DNA from: a virus
Reading direction: 5' to 3' (one strand)
Length of the DNA: 64,000 nucleotides
IMG/VR virus record: IMGVR_UViG_3300033141_006329
Span: 1-64,000 of that record
Shown: piece after piece, positions 34,601-42,088 of the stretch
How positions within the stretch are numbered: the first letter of the stretch is position 1
Layout of the letters: each line of letters begins with the position of its first letter
Notes under the pieces: model-generated
What the model was told of the DNA's origin: nothing
Database searches by the model: none
The model's input: the letters and a program-made list of their open reading frames with translations, nothing else
Made by a program: the position numbers and the translations under genes

Positions 34601-36461
34601 CATTAATAGAATCCTTACTATGTACTGTTATCATTTTATCCTTAACTTCTTGTTGGGCTTCTTCGGACATTGGAGCGTAGAGAGCCATTGTATCATATAA
34701 AAATATACCCGTGTCTGTGGTAAATGTTTTATAATCCTCAACTGTAAAATCGTAACCAATTGTCTTATTCGGATCATGTTGTATATTCAGACAAGTTGCG
34801 GGTATAATTTCTATTTCCTTAGCATTTTGTTTGTGTAACAAATTTTTAAATGATTCTGATATATTGGATTCTTCTATAATGTGAGAAGGGATTGTGATCG
34901 ATTTTTGAGTATAATTTTTATTCCTGATACAATATCTAACATCATTCGTAACATCATCTGTATTAGTAAAATCTGGATGTTTTAATAACTTCTTGGGACA
35001 CCAAACAATCCTCCCTCTTTTTAAGGGAGGGGTAGATTTTACAATCTCAATATATTCTCTTAATTTTCTTTTTTTCTCAGGGTGGTTTAAAAGAGTTTGT
35101 AGACGTATGAGAAATTCAGAATATTCTTTTCGTATTGGAATGTATAAAACATAATAATGACGATATTCAGCTGGATCTATTATAGGTATTTTCTGTCCAT
35201 CTATCCCTAATGTATAGTTTTTAATATCTACTGAAATCGAACTCTCTATACCTAAACGATAATAAAGAACATATCGAACATCTTCAATGAGTTTTTTAGA
35301 TTTGGATGTAGCGGAAACTCCTCTGGGTCTAACCATACCATCTGTATCAATATATCCTGCAAATAATCCCATCACAAAATCGTCTGTGGAATTTAAAACC
35401 CAATCGGGAAGATGCTTATCAGAACAGGTATTTCCAAATTGATTTATATTAAATGGTACTTTTCTATTATATCCCCATCTTGTTGCCGGTTTATAACCAT
35501 TTCCATTTTTATCCTTTAAATTATAGGGATGATCATATTCTCGTAATTGATTTCTAAGTGGGGGTACTCCTATAAAATCTTCCAATAGCTCTTGAGCTAT
35601 ATTTGTCCACCCATTTCCAATGTCAGTATTTGAAGAATGTAATAATGAGATCCTTTGAGAAATATCACCATCACCTAATAATGCACCTATATAATAACCA
35701 AACTTTTCTTCGGTTATATTATTTTGGATTTCTTCATTTAATATAAATGATCTAGCATCTTTTGATGTCTTGGGTCTGCTCATAGATCTAATTAAATAAT
35801 ATCTTTTAGGGTCTTCAATAATTTCTTCGGGCGTGACTTTTCTGATTTCATCCTGATTATAATCAATAGCAACGACAGAATGATTATTAGATATCCATAA
35901 TTCCTTAACATCGCCTATAAGAGTATTTTTCTTCCTCCTATTGACAGAAAACATTTTGATATTTTCATGAATCGACCAATGGCTTATTTTTTTATATTCA
36001 ATTTTTCCATCATTGTTAATAGCTTGACAAAAAATTTCATCTAAAACGCTATAATTTTTAACAACTCTACCACCATTCTTACGTTTTTCATATTCTAATT
36101 CACATCTAAATTGTTTGCAAAAATCTGAAATATGAATTCGCATTGGAATATAATTTTCATTTTCACGTCTGTAAAGTCTTAAAAAACAATAACTTGAGTC
36201 ACCATCGAAATCAAATCCGTACTTTACCGATGCTGCGGGATGTACTTCCATTGTACTTCCTTCCACAATTTTAACATAAGCCCCTTGAGATCTAGCACTA
36301 TGAACATTAGGATCTCGTTTGTATATTACAACTTTCCCAGCATCCTCTATCTCTCGTTTAGCAACATCAAAAATTACATCATGTATAGCTTTGGGAACTT
36401 TATACCCCCGACTTATCATTTTTAAAATAAGTCTTATCTCTTCTGTTGTAGCTTGCTCCAC
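31617..36461 (-). CDS. rpoC: RNA polymerase beta' subunit, C-terminal part, with two inteins
   Basis: 1614 codons. After removal of two inteins about 722 residues remain. Extein pieces: residues 1-88 end in VKYGFDFDGD, the catalytic Mg-binding loop (NADFDGD in bacteria); next TMALYAPMSEEA follows after intein 1. Then NTGAGGYGYRKM, the zinc-site CKSKKICRTCYG and ENVGMVAVQQVASLSEKIMK, which corresponds to the bacterial [22 protein letters not shown] stretch, and after intein 2 SFHLGGVL (bacterial TFHTGG). The GEPGTQL part is not conserved. The N-terminal part of beta' is a separate gene at 37058-37981. A small membrane-type gene lies between them. Confidence 0.93.
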   Translation of the reverse strand: MEQATTEEIRLILKMISRGYKVPKAIHDVIFDVAKREIEDAGKVVIYKRDPNVHSARSQGAYVKIVEGSTMEVHPAASVKYGFDFDGDSSYCFLRLYRRENENYIPMRIHISDFCKQFRCELEYEKRKNGGRVVKNYSVLDEIFCQAINNDGKIEYKKISHWSIHENIKMFSVNRRKKNTLIGDVKELWISNNHSVVAIDYNQDEIRKVTPEEIIEDPKRYYLIRSMSRPKTSKDARSFILNEEIQNNITEEKFGYYIGALLGDGDISQRISLLHSSNTDIGNGWTNIAQELLEDFIGVPPLRNQLREYDHPYNLKDKNGNGYKPATRWGYNRKVPFNINQFGNTCSDKHLPDWVLNSTDDFVMGLFAGYIDTDGMVRPRGVSATSKSKKLIEDVRYVLYYRLGIESSISVDIKNYTLGIDGQKIPIIDPAEYRHYYVLYIPIRKEYSEFLIRLQTLLNHPEKKRKLREYIEIVKSTPPLKRGRIVWCPKKLLKHPDFTNTDDVTNDVRYCIRNKNYTQKSITIPSHIIEESNISESFKNLLHKQNAKEIEIIPATCLNIQHDPNKTIGYDFTVEDYKTFTTDTGIFLYDTMALYAPMSEEAQQEVKDKMITVHSKDSINDPIFELTKDVIVGIFTLTAATQKDPKVKSISSIADAEKLHIAHKVEMTYKGKKIKTTAGRIIFNNVLPQWYPFVDADVSKKTITNILKEIIEKSDVDFANTTDRLMRLGFKYNTIYPKTLNLEQLKIPPHLIKMKDELSATKIVSEQSDILDKIEVALLKHFKDTNSDLYYIVASGGSKGMNQIRQMMVCKGLVQDPMGNVLPPITKSINEGYTPKEYFEAAAGSRKGTIDRSLNTGAGGYGYRKMIYVVGNVQADVNNGNCGTRQTLQLKLTEDLFKRMTGRFVHDEKGVLKPLTKDMIGRVINLRSPIFCKSKKICRTCYGKLLAQLKTENVGMVAVQQVASLSEKIMKSSKGLVYHNDRWITMDDLWDNIDVEPVIEGDLETKEFVSSIQGKDGMVKTSVMQKHPPKDKMIVIGTNTGHILVCQADHPLWIKKNPICKWHKNSEFRLVGKETYTSWHTKYLIAEDNEVVEKLAGDVVKGDAIWIDNEPFIINKDRIRPKTAGYVIGAYCARGSVGKKSPDTIDIRIENEDQIDRLIRESERLDFKLKEIEKRSTVESATYVVFTYNKDIVEGIVLGIGVGDVRLAPDFLSYNKDWLKSFLAGYLDTIGAMPEHGCTRFSTYIRSYNLTQQFKMISLKLGYHTTISALSNRFHCKDRDARGLVEFVVKICIPAQKEMIPCEKVTEDLEFKPMSFKKNDNPIKGFDPIMVAKEIYTWIDPVYDIKTETNEFMLGAVQNHNSFHLGGVLILNKLDIIKELMTKVDDYIEPKIRESFKQEDDDLFSNSEFVMLRINKSIYEHSPIVKEKEYLDMKVGHFTLTFGDLEIPVAIEKPIKIYTPEEVEEDDSYISYMYTKGDKILYAEPTQENFTELARELDKLVGGKYPWQDVSTIYNKFYKALAATGGWDSSHLEVIISNILRAKKDPQQPARLIEPFNPEMYSIKTLPSIISWPLGFSFENFGKAIQYGMISDRAPESPIEKVLMGIPLTEERQK
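32379..33548 (-). other. Intein 2 in beta' with degenerate LAGLIDADG endonuclease
   Basis: 390 codons. It starts SSKGLVYHNDRWITMDDL (block A-like, Ser1) and ends VYDIKTETNEFMLGAVQNHN followed by Ser+1, with the normal His-Asn end. Removing it joins SLSEKIMK to SFHLGG, aligning with TMRTFHTGG of host beta'. The two dodecapeptides read GYVIGAYCARGS (about residue 1130 of the ORF) and FLAGYLDTIGAM (about 1226). Arg and Ile replace the acidic residue before the final Gly, so endonuclease activity is probably lost while splicing is kept. Confidence 0.88.
34692..36197 (-). other. Intein 1 in beta' with intact LAGLIDADG endonuclease
   Basis: 502 codons inserted directly after the catalytic FDFDGD loop. 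It begins SSYCFLRLYRRENENYI (Ser1) and ends GYDFTVEDYKTFTTDTGIFL, then YD, followed by Thr+1. Removal restores FDFDGD-TMALYAPMS, in register with DFDGDQMAVHVPLS of host beta'. The dodecapeptides IGALLGDGDIS (about ORF residue 261) and LFAGYIDTDGMV (about 370) keep both catalytic acids. The last residue is Asp rather than Asn and no His precedes it, an uncommon variant of the splice junction. Confidence 0.88.
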
Positions 36462-37045
36462 TATAATTTCCTCATAATTTTCTTTTTCTGAAGCTCCAAT
36501 TTTTGAATAGCCTTTAGTATCTTAAATTTACACAAATCAGGATTATCTGATTCATCACAATTCTTCAATTGATCTATTAATATTGCTTTATAATCATCTA
36601 AGGATTTAATTCTACATACTATCCTATCTTCACCTTTCAAATTTTTACACGGTCCATACAATTTTGTATTATAATAATCAAAAGCTTTTTTGACAATAAA
36701 AATACCAAGAATTGCAGCAGGTATACCTATAGCTAATTTTTTAGCTAAGGGGATATTACTCTTCAATTTATCAATACCTTTAGTTATATCATCACTAATG
36801 TTTCTCGCATTTTTAGATGCAGTAGAAATATCTTTAGATGTGCCTGATATTTTCTTAAATATATCTTTGAATCCCTCCGTATAATATAATAAGAATTTCT
36901 TATATTCGTATAATCTATCAGACATATTGGAATCAGATATCATTACTTGCTCCAAAATATCTTCCAATAGCTCATCGTTAGAAGAATTTATATCTTTAAT
37001 TATATCCTTTATTTTACTCGTGTAATATTCTTCGCTCAAATGCAT
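36461..37045 (-). CDS. Hypothetical membrane-associated protein inside the beta' locus
   Basis: 194 residues. The first 100 are helical and Ser/Asp/Lys-rich, then a hydrophobic segment (about 104-121, KLAIGIPAAILGIFIVKKAF). The last 60 have spaced cysteines (GPCKNLKGEDRIVCRIKSLD, LKNCDESDNPDLCKFKIL) in a coiled-coil setting. It lies between the two beta' genes: 12 bases after the N-part and 1-base overlap with the C-part. It has no resemblance to RNA polymerase. I do not know its function; it may be a virion protein that travels with the operon. Confidence 0.7.
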   Translation of the reverse strand: MHLSEEYYTSKIKDIIKDINSSNDELLEDILEQVMISDSNMSDRLYEYKKFLLYYTEGFKDIFKKISGTSKDISTASKNARNISDDITKGIDKLKSNIPLAKKLAIGIPAAILGIFIVKKAFDYYNTKLYGPCKNLKGEDRIVCRIKSLDDYKAILIDQLKNCDESDNPDLCKFKILKAIQKLELQKKKIMRKL

Positions 37046-37057
37046 AGCGTTTCTCCT

Positions 37058-37981
37058 CTACATTAATAGATCTGGGTCTAATTCTTTCCCTAAAACTTCT
37101 TTAACAGCTATATGAAATTCTTCGGGTATATTTTTTGATTGGGGTGAATTAACCAAACCGTATATTATAATAGGTTCAAATATACTACATGCCACCTTGA
37201 ATGGTAATCCAACTGTTCCTAAATTTAATTCTGGATTAGGTGTAATTACTGCCCTCGCTGAGAAATCCACACGTTTGCCCAATAATAAATTTCTAACTAT
37301 TCCATGTTTTTTAGATACCGATACTCTAATTAATTCATACAATTCCTTAATCAAGTTTTGCATCTTATAACTCAATATATCGAATATCGGCCCAGACACA
37401 CCTTTCAACTGATTAGATTGTATAATTATTTTTCTATAGAGAGCATTCAATTCACCTATTTCTGGTTTCTCTCCAGGGCTTTCAGGGATTGATATCTCTC
37501 GATACCTGGGAGGAATAACTATAAGTTTAGACATAAAGAACAGATCTTTTTTTATATTGCTATATATCATCTTTATAAGTTTATTCCTATCGCCACCCTT
37601 TTCATCTTCTCTAAATTTTATTTTTTGAATATTATCAATAAAAGAAGAAAACCCATCCAACTCCCCTTCAGGATCTTCAACCAATAATCCATCATCACCT
37701 ATAGAATATATTTTCTCGCTTGATATTAATGGTTGTATCTTTCTTTCTATCCTTTTATTTAAAATATCAAATAGTGATGGATGTATGACATTACAATTCA
37801 ATTCTATCCAGGAATAACTCTTTGCTCTATCAGGGGAAGCATCTAATCCAAATGTATCCTCTGACATCAATCCTTGTGGATGATATGCATAATTTCTGCC
37901 CATAAATATCTGGGGTGTAGATATAGGACCAATGCTATTATTTTTCCTTATAAAATCATCAGGACTAAGGATCTTAATCAT
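37058..37981 (-). CDS. RNA polymerase beta' subunit, N-terminal part
   Basis: 307 residues starting at ATG 37981 (MIKILSPDDFIRK); the frame extends 9 bases to a GTG that I do not use. The signature KKHGIVRNLLLGKRVDFSAR, then AVITPNPELNLGTVGLPFKV, matches the bacterial [20 protein letters not shown] and VITVGP..CGLPKKMA regions that form the lid/rudder and switch area. SKLIVIPPRYREI matches the PPDLRPM area of host beta'. Together with 31617-36461 it makes a two-piece beta' split just before the catalytic loop region. It overlaps the upstream gene by 8 bases. Confidence 0.9.
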   Translation of the reverse strand: MIKILSPDDFIRKNNSIGPISTPQIFMGRNYAYHPQGLMSEDTFGLDASPDRAKSYSWIELNCNVIHPSLFDILNKRIERKIQPLISSEKIYSIGDDGLLVEDPEGELDGFSSFIDNIQKIKFREDEKGGDRNKLIKMIYSNIKKDLFFMSKLIVIPPRYREISIPESPGEKPEIGELNALYRKIIIQSNQLKGVSGPIFDILSYKMQNLIKELYELIRVSVSKKHGIVRNLLLGKRVDFSARAVITPNPELNLGTVGLPFKVACSIFEPIIIYGLVNSPQSKNIPEEFHIAVKEVLGKELDPDLLM

Positions 37982-38378
37982 CCAACCCACCCAGATTAGA
38001 TAGACTACCCAAGTCTCTAGTTTTCTTCAATATCTTTTCCAAATTACCATTCACTTTGTATGATCTAGGAAATATCAAAGCTTTACGCTCCAAAGCCTTC
38101 ATATAGAATTCTATTTTATTTACAAATCCCTTATATTTTTTATCCTTTGTCTTATTGTATAGTCTCTTAGCACTAGACAAACTGCGTTTCAACACCGAAA
38201 TAGATACACCACCATATTGATTTTTAACTGCGAATACTGGGGTTCCATTTTTACCAACTGAAAGAAATGATTTGGAATCTGATTTGTATAACTTTTTCCT
38301 GTTGTTTCTACTTTTGAAAAACTCTGCGTCAGGTATAAATCCTGCTTCATGTACTATGTCTCGTATATAATCTATCAT
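37974..38378 (-). CDS. Hypothetical basic protein
   Basis: 134 residues, Lys/Arg-rich (KSRNNRKKLYKSDSKSF, KRSLSSAKRLYNKTKDKKYK) and probably nucleic-acid binding by charge. It ends LSNLGGLDD and overlaps the beta' N-part gene. No family recognised. Confidence 0.6.
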   Translation of the reverse strand: MIDYIRDIVHEAGFIPDAEFFKSRNNRKKLYKSDSKSFLSVGKNGTPVFAVKNQYGGVSISVLKRSLSSAKRLYNKTKDKKYKGFVNKIEFYMKALERKALIFPRSYKVNGNLEKILKKTRDLGSLSNLGGLDD

Positions 38379-38411
38379 GGAATCTCCTCACTATAGTTTT
38401 ATAGTTTGTCC

Positions 38412-39449
38412 TCATCCGTGAGTATTAATATCATCATCTTCTTCAATTAGGGACATAATTTGACATGTGTGTGTACAACCGCCTTTACATAATGACTCTT
38501 TATCTGCTTCTATAGCCTCTTCTATATTTGCTTTTTCTACCCCATCTGATCCATGCTTATCCAATAAATCTATAGCTTTAAACTCTGGTGTATATCTGCC
38601 CCTTATCCGCCCACAACACCGCATGGTCCCGTCACATTCAATCGTGACATTATGCAGATTATCTTTACCTAATTTGCAATCTAAATTAGCAGGTAGTATG
38701 TTATATATCTTCATCAGCAAAGTATCCTTCATATGTATTTTATAATCACTGTCTCTCAATCTTTCAAATATAGCCTTAACTTCAGAATTCTTTGGAACTA
38801 ATAATTCGGGGTTGGTTACAGATGAGAAATCATAATAATTATTCTTTGCAATATCCAATACTGTTATATCTGAATATATTTCATTGGCCGACAATTTTTC
38901 TACTGTTTCTTCTAAATATTTTATATTATCCTTATCCACAGTAATTTCTGCTACAGGGTCATCTACTAAACCATCATATATCAATCTAACCAACATATTA
39001 AATCCGGCATTAGATTTATACATCTCATCATCATCTATACTATCATGCAACCAAAAACCTGGATCTACAGATGCAGTGAATCCTTTTATTCTACCCACCT
39101 TATCAAACATATCTCCTATGAGTGGTCTTATTGTGTCACTACAATTTGATATTATTGTATAATTTGCATCTATGTTTTTAAGATGTTTTAAAACAGTTGG
39201 TAATTCTTTATACAGGAAAGGTTCTCCCCCAAATAATATAAAGAATATATCTTTATTATGCTTGACCATTCTATCTATCATGTCTATCCAAAACTCTGGA
39301 GATTGCTCATTCTGGAAATAATATTTACCATTTGGATATTCTTTTGGTTGAAGAATATAATCTATATCTCCGCTAAATCTACAATAATCACAATGCAGGT
39401 TACACCGTCTAGTTAATACCAATGTTGCTATTTTAATTTTGTTTTCCAT
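38412..39449 (-). CDS. Radical SAM/SPASM-type enzyme
   Basis: 345 residues. The 4Fe-4S motif is CNLHCDYC (about 16-23), followed by LFGGEPFLYKEL (GGEP). The C-terminal part has clustered cysteines (LDCKLG, ECDGTMRCCGRIRG, LCKGGCTHTC), typical of SPASM or twitch domains that hold auxiliary clusters. Relatives modify peptides or proteins, so a post-translational role is a fair guess; no substrate peptide is recognised nearby. It stands upstream of the RNA polymerase operon and overlaps the next gene upstream by 17 bases. Confidence 0.85.
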   Translation of the reverse strand: MENKIKIATLVLTRRCNLHCDYCRFSGDIDYILQPKEYPNGKYYFQNEQSPEFWIDMIDRMVKHNKDIFFILFGGEPFLYKELPTVLKHLKNIDANYTIISNCSDTIRPLIGDMFDKVGRIKGFTASVDPGFWLHDSIDDDEMYKSNAGFNMLVRLIYDGLVDDPVAEITVDKDNIKYLEETVEKLSANEIYSDITVLDIAKNNYYDFSSVTNPELLVPKNSEVKAIFERLRDSDYKIHMKDTLLMKIYNILPANLDCKLGKDNLHNVTIECDGTMRCCGRIRGRYTPEFKAIDLLDKHGSDGVEKANIEEAIEADKESLCKGGCTHTCQIMSLIEEDDDINTHG

Positions 39450-39819
39450 TTCGCCCCTTCTTTTTTAAACATTCATTAGCTATTTTTGAACTAATCGAGA
39501 GTTCTACTAATCTGAGCGATGCCAAATCCGATATGAATTCTTTCGCAAATGTAGTGCTATAATTTTCATAACAAACCGCGAGCGTCGCCAAAGTCAAGTC
39601 ATGAGAAAATCTCTCACCTGATTTGAACTCAGAGAAAAGCTTATGAACATATTCTCCGACCAGTTCATCTGTGACTATCCCCTGTTCAATATCTTTCCTA
39701 ATATTTTTACATTCTTGAGTACTCAAAATTACTTCCCGCATTGCTTTTGGTGGCAATTCTGGACCCAAAGAAAATAGATAATTCTCTGAACTGATTTTAT
39801 CTAAAGAATTTATTTGCAT
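39433..39819 (-). CDS. Hypothetical protein
   Basis: 128 residues, alpha-helical (YVHKLFSEFKSGERFSHDLT, IASKIANECLKKKGRN-like end), no motif. Followed directly by the radical SAM gene with overlap. Confidence 0.55.
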   Translation of the reverse strand: MQINSLDKISSENYLFSLGPELPPKAMREVILSTQECKNIRKDIEQGIVTDELVGEYVHKLFSEFKSGERFSHDLTLATLAVCYENYSTTFAKEFISDLASLRLVELSISSKIANECLKKKGRNGKQN

Positions 39820-39840
39820 TTTTTGCCCCTTCTTTTTTAA

Positions 39841-40182
39841 TTATTTAGTCACGGGTGACTGTTCCCAATCTTTACCTTCTAACTTTCTCCATACTACAAA
39901 TTTTTTAATATTCATCAATATCATGTTCATATACTGATACTGATTTCTATCCTCTTTGGGAATATAAGAAAAAAATAAATCTGATCCAAAGTCTGTGGCT
40001 AAGGCTAATGATCTGGTCATGTAGCCTTCGAGCGTTTCTTGCTCCTTATAAAATGATATATATCGAACCTTATTATTTTTTAATACGATCATAGATATAG
40101 GATCGGTTGATAAATTATTATCCTCTATATATTTAGAAAATTCTTGTAAATGTCTCTTCTGTAAATTTGTTACTGTTATCAT
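39841..40182 (-). CDS. Hypothetical protein, member of a three-gene tandem family
   Basis: 113 residues. LEGYMTRSLALATDFGSDLF lies in the same position as LEEFMDRAHGLRKDFNPDIS (40184-40546) and TFKNRCRNIIELIDPNLILT (40549-40866), each after a short beta-hairpin. This suggests three diverged copies in a row. Function unknown. Confidence 0.55.
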   Translation of the reverse strand: MITVTNLQKRHLQEFSKYIEDNNLSTDPISMIVLKNNKVRYISFYKEQETLEGYMTRSLALATDFGSDLFFSYIPKEDRNQYQYMNMILMNIKKFVVWRKLEGKDWEQSPVTK

Positions 40183-40183
40183 A

Positions 40184-40546
40184 TCATACCTCGAAATTTT
40201 CTTCCCATCCTTCCATTATGTTATCAAGATCTTTTTGTTTGATAAACATTCTGAATTTTCTGGATTCATGATGAGCGACAGTTATTCTACCATCGCCCAC
40301 CTCTTTTTCATTTCTATTAACGACTATGGATATATCAGGATTAAAATCTTTTCTAAGTCCATGTGCTCTATCCATAAACTCTTCAAGACTTTCTTTGCTT
40401 CCAGGATATATACATATTGGATTTTCTGGATCTCCTTTTTTCATAAATAACACTAATGTATTATTCTTGGGAACTTTATCCTCTTTTAATAAATTGAGAC
40501 ATATCTCAAAATGTTTGTCGATTTCACCCATAGCCTTTCGATTCAT
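40184..40546 (-). CDS. Hypothetical protein, tandem family member
   Basis: Start set at ATG 40546 (MNRKAMGEIDKHFE) with AAGGAG upstream; an ATG at 40564 lies inside the previous gene. 120 residues. CIYPGSKESLEEFMDRAHGL is the shared helix region, followed by VVNRNEKEVG and HHESRKFRMFIK. Similar to its two neighbours; function unknown. Confidence 0.55.
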   Translation of the reverse strand: MNRKAMGEIDKHFEICLNLLKEDKVPKNNTLVLFMKKGDPENPICIYPGSKESLEEFMDRAHGLRKDFNPDISIVVNRNEKEVGDGRITVAHHESRKFRMFIKQKDLDNIMEGWEENFEV

Positions 40547-40548
40547 AA

Positions 40549-40866
40549 TTATTGCTCCTTCCAATCCTTATTAAACTCATGCCCTCTTAAATGATTAAGT
40601 GTTCTATAAGAGTTTGTCCTGTAATGATAAAGGATTATTTTCAAATCATATTCAGGATCTATTTTAGGAGAACATGTGAGGATTAGATTGGGATCAATTA
40701 ATTCGATTATATTTCTACATCTGTTTTTAAATGTATCTGTATCTTCATGTGGATAAGGGGCAGTTATCAATGTACCATGCTCATTAGAACATCTGAATAT
40801 AACTGTAGGCTCAACATAGCTTTTTGATTTCACATATCTTAGGAACTCTTGTAATAATTCTTCCAT
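40549..40866 (-). CDS. Hypothetical protein, tandem family member
   Basis: 105 residues, first of the three similar genes. TAPYPHEDTDTFKNRCRNII is the region shared with the next two. Function unknown. Confidence 0.55.
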   Translation of the reverse strand: MEELLQEFLRYVKSKSYVEPTVIFRCSNEHGTLITAPYPHEDTDTFKNRCRNIIELIDPNLILTCSPKIDPEYDLKIILYHYRTNSYRTLNHLRGHEFNKDWKEQ

Positions 40867-40881
40867 ACTTCTCCTCTCTAA

Positions 40882-41223
40882 CTATTCCGTCCTACTTCGT
40901 TCGGCCTTTTTCAGAATCTTACACATATACTTTTCTTTTCTTTTCACTGAAGATTGATCCAAATCTATCTCAATCATATATTTAAAACAACCTTGAAAAT
41001 CCGAAATAGACCTTCTGAAAATTTTATCAAGGTCTTCTGGTGTAATTCGCACTCCCTCATCTGTTCGTTCCTTCACTACACTCCAAAGACATTTATCCTG
41101 TGCCAATACTCTTATTAAATATTCATCCGCTTTGTTTTTACAAAGTATAGAAATCAAATTTCCCAAAATATTCCAACAACATACAATTGCACATATACCA
41201 ATTCCAAATTTAAAAATCATCAT
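40882..41223 (-). CDS. Hypothetical membrane-anchored protein
   Basis: 113 residues. An N-terminal hydrophobic segment with cysteines (MIFKFGIGICAIVCCWNILG) could be a signal anchor; the rest is charged (DEYLIRVLAQDK..RTDEGVRITPEDLD..KRKEKYMCKILKK). No known family. Confidence 0.55.
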   Translation of the reverse strand: MMIFKFGIGICAIVCCWNILGNLISILCKNKADEYLIRVLAQDKCLWSVVKERTDEGVRITPEDLDKIFRRSISDFQGCFKYMIEIDLDQSSVKRKEKYMCKILKKAERSRTE

Positions 41224-41247
41224 TTTTTATCTCCTTCTTTTTAGATT

Positions 41248-41475
41248 TTATTTATACCATGAGCCGGGATAAATTTCCTTTGGTTGTATCTCGATTTTTT
41301 TATTTTTTCCTTTTTTAACTATCCCAGATACAATCTCTCGATTTTGTTTCACTTCTTTTACTGCCCAAGTTAAAAGGAGTAGTGCTTCATGAGTAACTTC
41401 AGCAGCATTTTTTAATCCTAATGTTTTTTTGAGATCTCCCATAAAGGAATCATTAACTTTGAATCTTATTTCCAT
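41248..41475 (-). CDS. Possible ribbon-helix-helix-type DNA-binding protein
   Basis: 75 residues. A short beta strand (MEIRFKVNDSF) followed by two helices (LKKTLGLKNAAEVTHEALL, LTWAVKEVKQNREIV) fits a ribbon-helix-helix layout. It lies next to a solo HicB gene (18-base gap). The DNA-binding call is by pattern only. Confidence 0.45.
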   Translation of the reverse strand: MEIRFKVNDSFMGDLKKTLGLKNAAEVTHEALLLLTWAVKEVKQNREIVSGIVKKGKNKKIEIQPKEIYPGSWYK

Positions 41476-41493
41476 GTGATTGAATCCCCTTTC

Positions 41494-41760
41494 TTAATTT
41501 AAATCTACCACTATTGTTTTGTCTTCATCATCAGTTGGTTCTGGAATTTGAATCTCTTTGCTTAAGTATTCCTGAAAAAGATGTTTTTTGACTTTTTCTA
41601 AGTCATTCAAAGATTCTTCTACCGTTTCGCCATCTCCTAAGAATGCATATTTTCCTAACATAGGAATTCGTGCTTGAAATCCACCGCCCTCTTCTTCTTT
41701 AATTTTTATTATCTCTATTGGATAAAATAGATTCATATAATAGTTTAAATTTTTATTCAC
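41494..41760 (-). CDS. HicB-like antitoxin-type protein
   Basis: 88 residues. GGGFQARIPMLGKYAFLGDG, ETVEESLNDLEKVKKHLFQE and IQIPEP match the HicB partial RNase H-like domain. HicB normally neutralises the HicA mRNA interferase and represses the operon. No HicA is present next to it, so it may be a solo antitoxin that counters a host HicA, or have another role. Confidence 0.7.
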   Translation of the reverse strand: MNKNLNYYMNLFYPIEIIKIKEEEGGGFQARIPMLGKYAFLGDGETVEESLNDLEKVKKHLFQEYLSKEIQIPEPTDDEDKTIVVDLN

Positions 41761-41762
41761 AA

Positions 41763-42026
41763 TTAATCTCCTTCTTCAATCATTATTGTCAATATGTCTC
41801 TTTTTAATTTTATATAGGAGAATTCTTTAAATACCCTCCTCATATGACTGAAACCATATTTTTCTACAGCATCCAAAATAATTATTTTCAAGTCTTCTCT
41901 ACGCAATGGATTTTTAGAAAATTTAATTACTATTTCTCCCCTATCCATAGAAATATAAACATTACTATCAAAAATGTGTGTACGAAATTGTTCTTTTTCA
42001 TCTCTATAATATGTATCCATTATCAT
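41763..42026 (-). CDS. Hypothetical protein
   Basis: 87 residues, starting MIMDTYYRDEKEQFRTHIFD, ending KLKRDILTIMIEEGD. Alternating strands and helices; no motif. Adjacent to the HicB gene (2-base gap), but it does not look like HicA (no GSH-type motif). Confidence 0.55.
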   Translation of the reverse strand: MIMDTYYRDEKEQFRTHIFDSNVYISMDRGEIVIKFSKNPLRREDLKIIILDAVEKYGFSHMRRVFKEFSYIKLKRDILTIMIEEGD

Positions 42027-42088
42027 GAATCAACTCCTTCTCAAATATCTAAGTGAAAAAAGATAAGGCATATCTTTAAAAATTAGAT

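Noticed and set aside
41763-42026. HicA toxin partner of the HicB-like gene
   Set aside because: The protein lacks the HicA double-stranded RNA-binding-like pattern and its catalytic His region.
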